From: Ectothiorhodospiraceae bacterium
GTDB taxonomy: Bacteria > Pseudomonadota > Gammaproteobacteria > Nitrococcales > Aquisalimonadaceae
NCBI GenBank assembly: GCA_003565775.1
Contig: PXAT01000048.1
Location: 1 to 62,208 of the forward strand
DNA: 62,208 nt
Direction: 5' to 3'
The position numbers and the translations under genes were made by a program. Below the pieces are notes generated by a model, which was not told the origin of the DNA, made no database searches, and was given only the letters and a program-made list of their open reading frames with translations. This document shows, in pieces, positions 1-8,045 of the stretch; the first letter of the stretch is position 1; each line of letters begins with the position of its first letter.

Positions 1-263
1 AGTATTCGCACGCCCGCGTTGGAGTCCACATTATTTCCCGAGGCAAGGCGCGCTGCGCAGTGCCGCAGTCATTCTGCGGTCAAGCAGCGCAACGCCGCAT
101 TCGGGGAAAATGCGGCCCAAGTCGAAGACCGCGGCCGGTTTCGGCCCCTGGCGGCGTAGCGCTACCGGCCCGGTAGAATCACTACCGAACCGGCACCGCG
201 CCTTGCCATATGACCAAAACTGGTCTCGGGCGCAGGCGCGGTAATGTGTCAGCGTTTCCTTAA
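1..263 (-). repeat. Dispersed TIR element, copy 1 (core A)
   Basis: This non-coding block is the reverse complement of the elements at 22649-22925 and 45823-46098. Its outer end (TTAA at 260-263) carries the terminal sequence AAGGAAACGCTGA in inverted orientation, and the other terminus is cut off by the window edge by roughly 14 bases. The core with GCCGCATTTTCCCC and GACCGCAGAATGACTGCGGC type sequence matches copies 3 and 7. No open frame in it looks like a protein gene. The TTA of the TTAA terminus is the complement of the TAA stop codon of the neighbouring regulator. Confidence 0.8.
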
Positions 264-946
264 TGCACGCGTCCCGGGGGCGGAAAACCGGGTGGCGTTT
301 CCTCCGCATCACTGTCCGTCAGAGCGTCCGATGCACCCACTTCGATCAGCTCATCCGGGGCGAGCCGCATCTGGCCGAGTACCAGGGTCAGTTCGACAAT
401 GGCGTCATCCGGAATCAGTTCCCGCGCCCCGGCATGATCCAGTGACCGGGCGAGTACACCGTCCGGACGTGACCCGACCAGTTCCATGATCACCGGTACG
501 TCTTCGCCCTGAAGCAGAACCAGGACATCATCACCGGGGAAGATTGTCGCCAGCGGATCCAGCAGCAGCAGTTCGCTATGACGATAGCGCGGCTCGAACA
601 GCGTGGTATCGAGGCGCAGCCCGATGACCGACGGCGTGACTGCCCGGGCGGCAGAATCGGCAAGTACCCAGCGTGGCAGGGTGCTGTCGGTCACGGCCTC
701 CAGGCCGTCGTAGATCGGCAACTGCACGTGTTCTTCACCGAACAGCAGCCAGCTTGCCGTGACGTCGAGTGCCTGAGCGACCTCTACCAGCATCAGCGGG
801 GACAGCTCGCCCTGAAGCATCCAGCGTTCGACGGTCTTTTCGGCAACACCTACCTCATCGGCCAGCCGCGGGATCCGGCGGGCTTCGTCAGGCTCCCAGT
901 CGCTCAGCGCCTGCTGCAGGCGGGATGCGAGTTGTTGTTCGGTCAA
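260..946 (-). CDS. HTH regulator with degenerate S24/LexA-like C-terminal domain
   Basis: The 228-residue protein has an N-terminal helix-turn-helix near residues 25-45 (EVGVAEKTVERWM) followed by a domain that resembles the S24 fold of phage repressors and LexA (EPRYRHSELLLLDP ... FPGDDVLVLL). At the place of the usual Ser-Met nucleophile it has Thr-Thr-Leu, and no lysine stands at the position of the general base (VPVIMELVG), so self-cleavage looks unlikely. The start is a TTG with GGTGAT just upstream. No phage genes flank it, so it is probably a resident chromosomal regulator; its targets are unknown. The C-terminal tail is rich in Asp, Glu and Pro. The stop codon is contributed by the repeat next to it. 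Confidence 0.75.
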   Translation of the reverse strand: MTEQQLASRLQQALSDWEPDEARRIPRLADEVGVAEKTVERWMLQGELSPLMLVEVAQALDVTASWLLFGEEHVQLPIYDGLEAVTDSTLPRWVLADSAARAVTPSVIGLRLDTTLFEPRYRHSELLLLDPLATIFPGDDVLVLLQGEDVPVIMELVGSRPDGVLARSLDHAGARELIPDDAIVELTLVLGQMRLAPDELIEVGASDALTDSDAEETPPGFPPPGRVH

Positions 947-1049
947 GGATCACCAGCCTCTTGGGGTCACGGGAAAACCACGTCATGGGCGAAGTTTGCA
1001 CGCGTTGCGGAAAATGTCACGAAACGCGATCCGGGAACAGGACAGATCC

Positions 1050-1085
1050 GAGAGTCGCAGGTTCGAATGCGGGTGCCCGGCGCAT
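1050..1085 (+). pseudogene. tRNA T-arm-like fragment
   Basis: The stretch reading GTCGCAGGTTCGAAT matches the T-arm of the intact tRNA-Arg further along the window, but no acceptor, D or anticodon arms can be built around it. It lies in the gap between the S24-like regulator and the spermidine-synthase-like gene. I read it as a tRNA remnant, not a functional gene. Confidence 0.4.
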
Positions 1086-1163
1086 CAACTCGACGCTCCG
1101 GGCCCCTCGGGTTAGGCTTCCGGCCGGCGTAAATCGGTGCGTCCCGACACTTTCTGGAATTGT

Positions 1164-1835
1164 ATGCTTCCTTCCATACTGCTCGGCACCGCCGAAATCC
1201 CCGGGACCAATGCCCGCCTGCGGCTCTATCAGCGCGGCGATGAGTTTTCGATAAAGATCCCGGGGCGCGGCGAATTGATGAACAGCCGGGTGCATGGTTC
1301 CGAGATTGCCCTCGCGGAACTGGCCTGCGCGCGGATCAGTGCCGTTGAGCGGCCCCGAATACTGATTGGCGGCCTGGGCATGGGATTCACCCTGGCGGCC
1401 GCGCTTGGTGCGCTGGGTCCTGGCGCAGAGCTGGTCGTGGCGGAACTGGTGCCGGAGGTCGTGGAGTGGAATCGCCAGGCCATGGGTGACCCCGCCGGCC
1501 AGCCGCTGAAGGATCCGCGCGTTTCGGTCTTTATCGGTGATGTCTGTGAGCCGTTACGCCAGGAACGCCAGGCCTATGATGCGATTCTGCTCGACGTGGA
1601 CAACGGGCCCGAGGCACTGATTCGCCGGGAAAATGACTGGCTGTATACGGTGGCCGGACTGGAAACCGTTCGGCGTGCACTGCGCCCCGGGGGTGTCCTG
1701 GCCGTCTGGTCTGCGAGTGCCGATCAGTTGTTCACCAGCCGGCTGAAGCATGCGGGCTTTTCGATCGAGGAAGTCCCGATCCGGCCACATCATGGTCGCA
1801 AACGCACCCGTCACCACATCTGGCTTGCGAGCTGA
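1164..1835 (+). CDS. Spermidine-synthase-like SAM-fold protein
   Basis: The protein is about 223 residues and has a Rossmann SAM-binding motif (GGLGMGFTLAAAL) and an acidic strand (ILLDVDNGPEALI), as in the spermidine synthase/class I methyltransferase superfamily. It lacks the aminopropyltransferase signature DSTDP that the true SpeE in this window has, so it should not be called a spermidine synthase by function. A GTG nine codons upstream (1137) is in frame. I prefer the ATG because MLPSILLGTAEIPG resembles the usual family N-terminus, but neither start has a strong ribosome binding site. The substrate is unknown. Confidence 0.75.
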   Translation: MLPSILLGTAEIPGTNARLRLYQRGDEFSIKIPGRGELMNSRVHGSEIALAELACARISAVERPRILIGGLGMGFTLAAALGALGPGAELVVAELVPEVVEWNRQAMGDPAGQPLKDPRVSVFIGDVCEPLRQERQAYDAILLDVDNGPEALIRRENDWLYTVAGLETVRRALRPGGVLAVWSASADQLFTSRLKHAGFSIEEVPIRPHHGRKRTRHHIWLAS

Positions 1836-1906
1836 GAGAAGAGAAGCTGCCGGCAGGGTGACATTGGCCGGTCGGGCCCGCTGCGCGGGTTCTATTCGGT
1901 TTCCGT

Positions 1907-1969
1907 AGACATGAAAAAGCCCCCGATCTTGAGGGCTTCGGCATGCTTGTATGGCGCGCCCGGCAGGAT
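1907..1969. repeat. Upstream copy of 63-bp direct repeat of tRNA-Arg 3' end and terminator
   Basis: This block is nearly identical (one visible mismatch) to 2084-2146, which holds the 3' acceptor end of tRNA-Arg plus its terminator hairpin. The first copy stops inside the T-stem, so it is a partial tRNA. The interval between the copies holds further T-arm-like pieces at about 2025-2045 and 2055-2075. The arrangement resembles the scar of a recombination at a tRNA 3' end, but no integrase is present. Confidence 0.75.
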
Positions 1970-2088
1970 GACGTTGCCCTTTCGGGCCGCCCCGCCCGTT
2001 GGGCGTGCGTTGTCCCTGCGCTGGCGCTTCGGGACTCGAACCTGGCTTGGTTGATTGTCGCAGGTTCGAATCCGGCATCATCCAGACA

Positions 2089-2118
2089 TGAAAAAGCCCC
2101 CGGTCTTGAGGGCTTCGG
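2089..2118 (-). terminator. Rho-independent terminator of tRNA-Arg
   Basis: Read on the minus strand, the sequence forms an AAGCCCTC/GGGGGCTT stem followed by a run of five T just downstream of the tRNA. It has the spacing expected of a tRNA terminator. A second copy of this hairpin lies in the upstream direct repeat (1912-1941). Confidence 0.8.
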
Positions 2119-2128
2119 CATGCTTGTA

Positions 2129-2205
2129 TGGCGCGCCCGGCAGGATTCGAACCTGCGACCCTCGGCTTCGGAGGCCGATACTCTATCCAGCTGAGCTACG
2201 GGCGC
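2129..2205 (-). tRNA. tRNA-Arg (anticodon CCG)
   Basis: A full cloverleaf folds on the minus strand. It has a GCGCCCG/CGGGCGC acceptor stem, a D-arm with AGCTCAGCTGGATAGAG, an anticodon stem TCGGC/GCCGA with loop CTCCGAA (anticodon CCG), and a T-arm with GGTTCGAATCC. A G discriminator and an encoded CCA end complete it. A terminator follows directly. Confidence 0.95.
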
Positions 2206-2273
2206 TTTGTGAACGGGCGCAAGGATAGCCTGAACGAAGGCTTTCGTCCATGGGGTATGGTGGCGGCATCGCT

Positions 2274-2302
2274 TTGCCGGACGGGGGTCGTGCGGCTATA
2301 CT
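2274..2302 (+). promoter_or_regulatory. Sigma-70-type promoter for the cytochrome c gene
   Basis: A TTGCCG -35 hexamer is separated by exactly 17 bases from a TATACT -10 hexamer, about 80 bases before the cytochrome start codon. Confidence 0.55.
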
Positions 2303-2380
2303 CCGGCGCTAATTTCCGTTTATTCGTCGATGACCTGTTGCCTCGATTGTCGTCGGCTTCCAGGTTGAGGGAGAAGGCCC

Positions 2381-2968
2381 GTGAGTGACTCGAGTAACGA
2401 TTCCGCAGCTATCCGCAATTTCGTCATCGCCGGGTCTCTGCTGACGATTGGTACCCTGATCCTGCTATCGATTGCCCTGTTCATGGGCACGTTCGACACC
2501 TCCACTCGGGATGCGCGGGCGCAATTCGAGCGCGAGCAGCTGGAAGCGCGTCTGGAGCGGGTCGGGGCGGTGCGGGTCGACGAGGGCGCGGCGGAGGTCT
2601 CCCTGGAAGCCGAAGATGATGCCGATGCGGCGGCGGCAGCCATGGAAGACAGTGACGAGGTCGACGATGCGGACGTCGCGGCGGATGAGGATGACGACGA
2701 CGTGCAGCGGGCCGGTGCCGATGTGTATGCCTCGGTGTGCATGGCCTGTCATGCCGCCGGCGTGATGAATGCATTGAAGCTTGATGATGAGGACGGCTGG
2801 GCCGACCTCAAGGACGAGCGAGGTGGCCTGGACGAGCTTGTGAGCAATGCCATCAACGGGATCGGCGGCATGCCGGCGCGCGGCGGTGACAGCAGCTTGA
2901 GCGACGACGAAGTGCGTGCCGCTGTGGTCTACATGCTGGAAGAGGCCGGTCTCGAGGTCGACGACTGA
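2381..2968 (+). CDS. Membrane-anchored cytochrome c (c5-like)
   Basis: The 195-residue protein has one N-terminal membrane anchor (about residues 14-36), then a charged and helical linker very rich in Asp, Glu and Ala (about residues 66-108). A C-terminal cytochrome c domain follows, with haem motif C120-MA-C123-H124 and a likely distal Met at 164 (GIGGMPARGG), as in cytochrome c5-type proteins. It should face the periplasm and shuttle electrons to a terminal oxidase or reductase, though no partner is encoded nearby. The GTG start has a strong GGAGAAGG ribosome binding site. The acidic linker is consistent with a halophilic host. Confidence 0.85.
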   Translation: MSDSSNDSAAIRNFVIAGSLLTIGTLILLSIALFMGTFDTSTRDARAQFEREQLEARLERVGAVRVDEGAAEVSLEAEDDADAAAAAMEDSDEVDDADVAADEDDDDVQRAGADVYASVCMACHAAGVMNALKLDDEDGWADLKDERGGLDELVSNAINGIGGMPARGGDSSLSDDEVRAAVVYMLEEAGLEVDD

Positions 2969-2993
2969 ACCTGGAACCGCAATCGTCTTTCGA

Positions 2994-3019
2994 GAAACCG
3001 GCCTCGCGCCGGTTTTTTG
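2994..3019 (+). terminator. Rho-independent terminator after cytochrome c gene
   Basis: An AACCGGC/GCCGGTT stem with a short CTCGC-type loop is followed by six T, 26 bases after the stop codon. Confidence 0.85.
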
Positions 3020-3171
3020 TTGTCCCGACGCCATTCGCGCCAGGATGTTGCGCCGCAACGGTGCAGGCCTGCTTCGAATCGCCCTCGTCTGGTGCGTTGT
3101 TTTCTTGCAATGACGTGGAAACAACAACGCCGTTTTCCATAAAGCATTGAAGTAAAAATAGAAGATTTCTT

Positions 3172-3187
3172 TGGCATGGCATCTGCA
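3172..3187 (+). promoter_or_regulatory. Sigma-54 promoter of the TorF porin gene
   Basis: TGGCATGGCATCTGCA matches the -24/-12 consensus with the GG and GC dinucleotides exactly 12 bases apart. It stands about 80 bases before the porin start in an AT-rich stretch. An upstream activator site is not clear; only GGTGC half-sites are seen near 3060 and 3092. Confidence 0.7.
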
Positions 3188-3267
3188 AAACGATGGCTAG
3201 ACAGTCGTTGTGTAACAACAACGGCCGCGTCTTTCCAACGCTTTCAGTGATGACAGAGGAAATCTTG

Positions 3268-3969
3268 ATGAAAAAGACCATGACTGCTCTTGCCGCCGCC
3301 GGTCTGCTGGCCGCCGCCGCACCGTCCACCGTGGCCGCCAATGAAATCGGTGGAGGTTTGAGCTGGAGCGGAAACCTGACCCTCACATCAGATTACGTTT
3401 TCCGGGGTTTTTCCGAATCGCGGGGTGGTCCGGCCGTACAGGGCGAATTCGCGATCGAGCACGAAACCGGCTTCTATGTGGGTAGCTGGAATTCCAGCTT
3501 CGCCTCCGGCGATGACGGTAACGGTCTGGAAACGAGTGTCTACGGCGGTTTCGAGACGGAAATCGTGCCAGGCCTGTCGGTCGATCTGGGTATCTACCGT
3601 TACATTTTCCCGCGCACGGACGATAACGAAGACTTCAACGAGTTCTACATCGGCTTCGGCACGGAGATGATGGATTTCGAGGCGGCGTTCTACTACAGCT
3701 ATGCGAATGACTACCTCAAATCCGACGAATCGGCACACATTTTCGAGCTGTTCTCCGCTTACAACGTTCCCGATTCCGACGTCTATCTGTTCGGTAACGT
3801 CGGTTACCTGAATTCCGACGCCTTCGAAGACGACGGCGACGACGAATACTGGTACTGGGAACTCGGCGTCGGCGTTGAACTTGCCGGTCTGGACTGGAGC
3901 GTCATGTATACCGATCAGGACCTCGAGAGCCGCCGTCGCTTTGCCTTCACGGTCAGTGCCGACTTCTGA
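3268..3969 (+). CDS. TorF-family putative outer-membrane porin
   Basis: The 233-residue protein has a cleavable signal peptide ending near AAAAPSTVAA and then alternating beta strands with a terminal Phe (TVSADF), typical of an outer-membrane barrel. LTLTSDYVFRGFSES is the N-terminal signature of the TorF/TIGR02001 family. Family members are often found close to P-II and ammonium transporter genes, and here glnK-amtB lies 2.3 kb downstream. I chose the ATG with AGAGGA upstream, not earlier in-frame starts, because the signal peptide begins there. A sigma-54 promoter precedes it, suggesting nitrogen control. The substrate is unknown. Confidence 0.85.
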   Translation: MKKTMTALAAAGLLAAAAPSTVAANEIGGGLSWSGNLTLTSDYVFRGFSESRGGPAVQGEFAIEHETGFYVGSWNSSFASGDDGNGLETSVYGGFETEIVPGLSVDLGIYRYIFPRTDDNEDFNEFYIGFGTEMMDFEAAFYYSYANDYLKSDESAHIFELFSAYNVPDSDVYLFGNVGYLNSDAFEDDGDDEYWYWELGVGVELAGLDWSVMYTDQDLESRRRFAFTVSADF

Positions 3970-4001
3970 TCGCGCTTTGAAACCGTAATTTCCTCCTCCC
4001 T

Positions 4002-4039
4002 AACGGGTCGTTGGCATGGATGCCTGCGGCCCGTTCTTT
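4002..4039 (+). terminator. Terminator after the TorF porin gene
   Basis: An AACGGG/CCCGTT outer stem encloses a GGCAT/ATGCC inner hairpin and is followed by CTTTT. It lies in the gap between this gene and the convergent comM and ends at the comM stop codon. Confidence 0.65.
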
Positions 4040-5535
4040 TACATCGGCAGGCGGCGAAAGCTCAGCGCTTCAGACAGGGCCGTTGTCGTTACCCGCTCGT
4101 CTCCCGCCAGATCGGCGATGGTCCGCGCAACCCTCAGCAGGCGGTGATAGCCGCGAGCGGACAGCCGCATCTGCTCCAGTGCGCCACGGGCGAACTGACG
4201 CTCGTTCTCTCCAAGTGCGCAGGCATTGTCGAGGTCAGAGGCGCCGAGATCCGCGCATGGCCTTCCGGAAAACCGCATGCGCAGACGAAAGGCACGCTCC
4301 ACACGTTCCGCGACCGGCGCACTGGCCTCACCGGCCTCGCGGCTCTGCAGTGTTTCAGCGGGCAGCCGGTTCACCTCCACCTGCAGGTCCACGCGATCCA
4401 GCAAGGGTCCGGACAGTCGGCTGCGGTAGCGCTGAATCTGATCGGGTGAACACCGGCAGGCCTCGACCTCGTCGCCGAAGTAGCCGCAGGGACAGGGGTT
4501 CATTGCCGCAATAAGCTGGAATCGTGCCGGGTAGACCACCTGTGCTGCCGCCCGAGAAATGGTGACTTCGCCGGTTTCCAGCGGCTCGCGGAGGATTTCC
4601 AGGGACTGACGGCCGAATTCCGGGAGTTCGTCGAGGAACAGTACGCCGTTGTGGGCCAACGAAATCTCTCCGGGCTTCGGCCGCTGGCCGCCGCCGGCCA
4701 GCGCGATATGAGACGAGGAGTGATGCGGTGCGCGGAACGGACGCCGGCCCCAGGATGCTGGCTGGAAGCCACCGCCGCCCAGGGAGTGCACGGCAGCGGT
4801 CTCCAGGCTCTCGGTCTCGCTCATGCCAGGCAGAATGCCGGACAGGCGGTGGGCGAGCATGCTTTTGCCGGTGCCGGGCGGCCCGGCAAACAGCAGGTTA
4901 TGTCGCCCGGCAGCAGCGATCTCGAGGGCGCGGCGTGCTCGTGACTGGCCGCGCACGTCCACCAGATCCGCCATGGGTGTTGCCTTCCCTGCGCGCTCGG
5001 GGCGTGTGCTTGCTGCCAGGGGCTGATGACCGGTGAGGTGGGCACATATATCCAGCAGATGGTCCGCAGCGCGGCAGCGGTCCGGATGCACCAGTGCCGC
5101 CTCGTCGACGTCGGCCGAGGGCAGCATCAGGTCATGATCGGCCTTTCTTGCCTGTACCGCCGCCGGCAGCATGCCCGGCACATGCCGCAGCGCTCCGCCC
5201 AGACTGAGTTCGCCGGCCATTTCTAGGGCATCCAGATGATCGCCAGGTACCTGCCCCGAAGCTGCCAGGATGCCGATGGCAATGGGCAGGTCGAAGCGAC
5301 CGCCATGCTTCGGCAGATCCGCGGGTGCCAGATTGACGGTAATGCGTCGGGCGGGAAATTCGAAGCCGCTGTTGATGATCGCGCTGCGCACACGATCGCG
5401 GCTTTCCTTTACCGCGGTCTCGGCAAGGCCGACGATGGAGAAGCTCGGCAGCCCGTTGGCAAGATGGGTTTCGATGGTGACCAGCGGCGCCTGAATACCA
5501 AGCTCCGCCCGGCCCAGGGTGACGGCCAGCGCCAT
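4039..5535 (-). CDS. comM: ComM/YifB Mg-chelatase-like AAA+ ATPase
   Basis: The 498-residue protein has the ComM N-terminal domain (LGIQAPLVTIETHLANGLPS), an AAA+ core with Walker A GPPGTGKS (about 218-225) and Walker B VLFLDE (about 298-303), and the four-Cys NPCPCGYFGDE...CRCS segment typical of YifB proteins. ComM is a hexameric helicase that promotes branch migration during natural transformation. The length matches the family. The ATG start has GGAGGG upstream. It converges with the porin gene and lies downstream of ubiK, but the two minus-strand genes are about 95 bases apart. Confidence 0.93.
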   Translation of the reverse strand: MALAVTLGRAELGIQAPLVTIETHLANGLPSFSIVGLAETAVKESRDRVRSAIINSGFEFPARRITVNLAPADLPKHGGRFDLPIAIGILAASGQVPGDHLDALEMAGELSLGGALRHVPGMLPAAVQARKADHDLMLPSADVDEAALVHPDRCRAADHLLDICAHLTGHQPLAASTRPERAGKATPMADLVDVRGQSRARRALEIAAAGRHNLLFAGPPGTGKSMLAHRLSGILPGMSETESLETAAVHSLGGGGFQPASWGRRPFRAPHHSSSHIALAGGGQRPKPGEISLAHNGVLFLDELPEFGRQSLEILREPLETGEVTISRAAAQVVYPARFQLIAAMNPCPCGYFGDEVEACRCSPDQIQRYRSRLSGPLLDRVDLQVEVNRLPAETLQSREAGEASAPVAERVERAFRLRMRFSGRPCADLGASDLDNACALGENERQFARGALEQMRLSARGYHRLLRVARTIADLAGDERVTTTALSEALSFRRLPM

Positions 5536-5630
5536 GTTCTACCCTCCCTGGTAATCGCCTTCCCGGGCCATCCGTGGCCCGGCCGTGTGTTTTCCGATCC
5601 CGACGAGGCGCTCACCGGGCCGGAGATCGG

Positions 5631-5912
5631 TCAGTCTATTTTCTGATCGTTCCGATCAGTCTGGCCCGGGTTCGGCGATTCTTCCAGCGCCTGCACGCGG
5701 GCTTCCAGCGCTTCCAGTTGATCGCGTGTGCGCGACAGGACCTTGGCCTGCGCATCGAACTCCTCCCGCGTCACCAGATCCAGACGATTGAATGTGCTTT
5801 GCAGGGTGCCGCGGACGTTGCGCTCGACCTCCTGCTGCAATTCCTTCACGCCACTCGGCAGGCTCTCGCTGAAACGGCGGGCCAGGTCATCCAGGGTTTT
5901 CGGATCCAGCAT
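5631..5912 (-). CDS. ubiK: UbiK ubiquinone biosynthesis accessory factor (BMFP family)
   Basis: This 93-residue acidic protein starts MLDPKTLDDLARRFSESLP. It has an amphipathic N-terminal helix and a C-terminal coiled coil (about 55-80), the UbiK/YqiC architecture. UbiK helps assemble the Ubi complex with UbiJ. The ATG with GGAG ahead is preferred over an earlier in-frame ATG. It is divergent from glnK across a 326-base regulatory region. Confidence 0.88.
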   Translation of the reverse strand: MLDPKTLDDLARRFSESLPSGVKELQQEVERNVRGTLQSTFNRLDLVTREEFDAQAKVLSRTRDQLEALEARVQALEESPNPGQTDRNDQKID

Positions 5913-5955
5913 GGTTGCTCCTCGGTTGATGGTGGCGCACCAGCACCGCGCGTCA

Positions 5956-5972
5956 TGCGCCATTCTGGTGCG
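5956..5972 (+). promoter_or_regulatory. NtrC-like enhancer site upstream of glnK
   Basis: TGCGCCATTCTGGTGCG is a near-consensus NtrC dyad (TGCACC-N4/5-GGTGCA). Its centre lies about 110 bases before the transcription start predicted from the sigma-54 promoter, the usual distance for an NtrC enhancer. Confidence 0.65.
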
Positions 5973-6047
5973 TTAAAGCGCCGGCTTGTGTTTCGAAATC
6001 TCTTCCTGAGTTCGATAAAACCATGTTTTTTATTGAAAAACAACAAG

Positions 6048-6063
6048 TGGCACAGGACGTGCT
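6048..6063 (+). promoter_or_regulatory. Sigma-54 promoter of glnK-amtB
   Basis: TGGCACAGGACGTGCT has a perfect -24 TGGCAC and a -12 TGCT with GG and GC 12 bases apart. It lies about 190 bases before glnK and downstream of the NtrC-like dyad. Confidence 0.8.
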
Positions 6064-6130
6064 TTTGCTCTTGGCGAGTCGGTTCCCAAGCGTTGCTCGA
6101 AATACACATGGTGCTGTGGTGCACGAGTGA

Positions 6131-6577
<447 letters not shown>

Positions 6578-6606
6578 GCGCCATTGGGCTCTGAGAGGAC
6601 TTCACG

Positions 6607-7854
6607 ATGAATGAAGCAACAATTGAAATTGCGTACGCGCTAGATACCTTCTATTTCCTGATGGCCGGCGCCCTGGTCATGTGGATGGCCGCCGGTTTCA
6701 CGATGCTGGAATCCGGTCTGGTGCGTTCCCGGAACACGGTCGAAATTCTGACCAAGAACGTGGCCTTGTACTCCATCGCCTGCATCATGTATTTCCTGGT
6801 CGGTTACCAGATCATGTACGCCGGCAGTGACAGCGGTTTCATTCCGGGCTTCGCTTTCGGTCTGGACGCCGAGAATACCGTCGCTGACGTTCTGGCCAGT
6901 GATGGCGACATCTACTACTCCAACACCTCGGACTTCTTCTTCCAGGTGGTGTTTGCGGCAGCCACGATGTCCATCATCTCCGGTGCCGTGGCAGAACGCA
7001 TGAAGCTCTTCAGCTTTCTCGCCTTTGCGGTGGTGATGACCGGCTTCATTTATCCGTTCCAGGGCTACTGGAGCTGGGGTGAAGGCTGGCTCGATGCGCT
7101 GGGCTATTCGGACTACGCGGGTTCTGCCATCGTGCACATGGCGGGTGCGGCCGCGGCTCTGGCCGGCGTGATTCTGCTGGGACCGCGCAAGGGCAAGTAC
7201 GGCCCGAACGGTGAAGTGCGAGCCATCCCGGGTGCCAACCTGCCGCTGGCCACGCTGGGCATGTTCATCCTGTGGATGGGCTGGTTCGGCTTCAACGGTG
7301 GTTCCGAGCTGAAGGTTTCCGACATCGACTCGGCCAATGCCGTGGCTCTGGTGTTCGCCAACACCAACCTGGCCGCCGCCGGTGGCCTGGTTGCCGCGCT
7401 GCTGGTTTCCCGCGCCATGTTCGGCAAGAGTGACCTGACCATGCTGCTGAACGGTGCGCTGGCGGGCCTCGTGTCCATCACCGCCGGTCCGGACGTGGGT
7501 TCTTCGCTGCTGGCCATCATCATCGGTGCCGTGGGTGGCGTGATCGTGGTGTTCTCCATCACCGGTCTCGACAAGCTCAAGATCGACGATCCGGTCGGCG
7601 CCATCTCGGTGCATGGCACCTGCGGCATCTGGGGCGTTCTCGCGGTGCTGCTGTGGAACGGTGACGCGACCTTCGTCGGTCAGATCACCGGCATCGTCGC
7701 CATCTTCCTGTGGATGTTCGTGGTGAGCTTCATCTTCTGGGGCATCATCAAGGCCACCATCGGCCTGCGCTGCAGCGAGGAAGAAGAAGCCAACGGCATG
7801 GATATCAGCGAATGTGGCATGGAAGCCTATCCGGAATTCACCAAGCAGAGCTGA
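6607..7854 (+). CDS. amtB: Ammonium transporter AmtB
   Basis: The 415-residue protein has about 11 membrane segments and typical Amt motifs, including LVMWMAAGFTMLESGLVR near the N-terminus, GSAIVHMAGAAAAL with the first pore histidine, and SVHGTCGIWGVL with the second. It conducts ammonium across the inner membrane and is gated by GlnK, its operon partner. An AGAGGACTTCACG leader provides the ribosome binding site. There is no separate cleavable signal peptide. Confidence 0.96.
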   Translation: MNEATIEIAYALDTFYFLMAGALVMWMAAGFTMLESGLVRSRNTVEILTKNVALYSIACIMYFLVGYQIMYAGSDSGFIPGFAFGLDAENTVADVLASDGDIYYSNTSDFFFQVVFAAATMSIISGAVAERMKLFSFLAFAVVMTGFIYPFQGYWSWGEGWLDALGYSDYAGSAIVHMAGAAAALAGVILLGPRKGKYGPNGEVRAIPGANLPLATLGMFILWMGWFGFNGGSELKVSDIDSANAVALVFANTNLAAAGGLVAALLVSRAMFGKSDLTMLLNGALAGLVSITAGPDVGSSLLAIIIGAVGGVIVVFSITGLDKLKIDDPVGAISVHGTCGIWGVLAVLLWNGDATFVGQITGIVAIFLWMFVVSFIFWGIIKATIGLRCSEEEEANGMDISECGMEAYPEFTKQS

Positions 7855-7883
7855 TCCCCCCAGGATCTGCCAGGTGAGACCCC

Positions 7884-7913
7884 AAGGGGCGCCCCGTCGG
7901 CGCCCCTTTTTTT
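7884..7913 (+). terminator. Terminator of the glnK-amtB operon
   Basis: A strong AGGGGCGCC/GGCGCCCCT stem with a short loop is followed by seven T, 30 bases after the amtB stop. Confidence 0.92.
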
Positions 7914-8045
7914 CGTCTGTCTGTCCCCTTCTGCCGCTATCGCGAGTGCGGTGACGGTACCCGATTGTTGTCACCCCGTTTTCGTCAGCCGCCCGGCTTC
8001 CCCTACAATGCAGATTCCCGCCAGTCAGCCAGGTAGCCATCCCAC

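Noticed and set aside
260-946. Prophage based on the S24-like repressor
   Set aside because: No integrase, structural, lysis or other phage genes are near and the neighbours are core chromosome genes.
1137-1835. Second spermidine synthase
   Set aside because: It lacks the DSTDP motif and other catalytic residues found in the true SpeE.
6640-8040. Long open frame on the minus strand opposite amtB
   Set aside because: Its residues are low-complexity (H, G, D, R rich) and follow the codon pattern of amtB; no domain or ribosome binding site. It is the antisense shadow of a strong gene.
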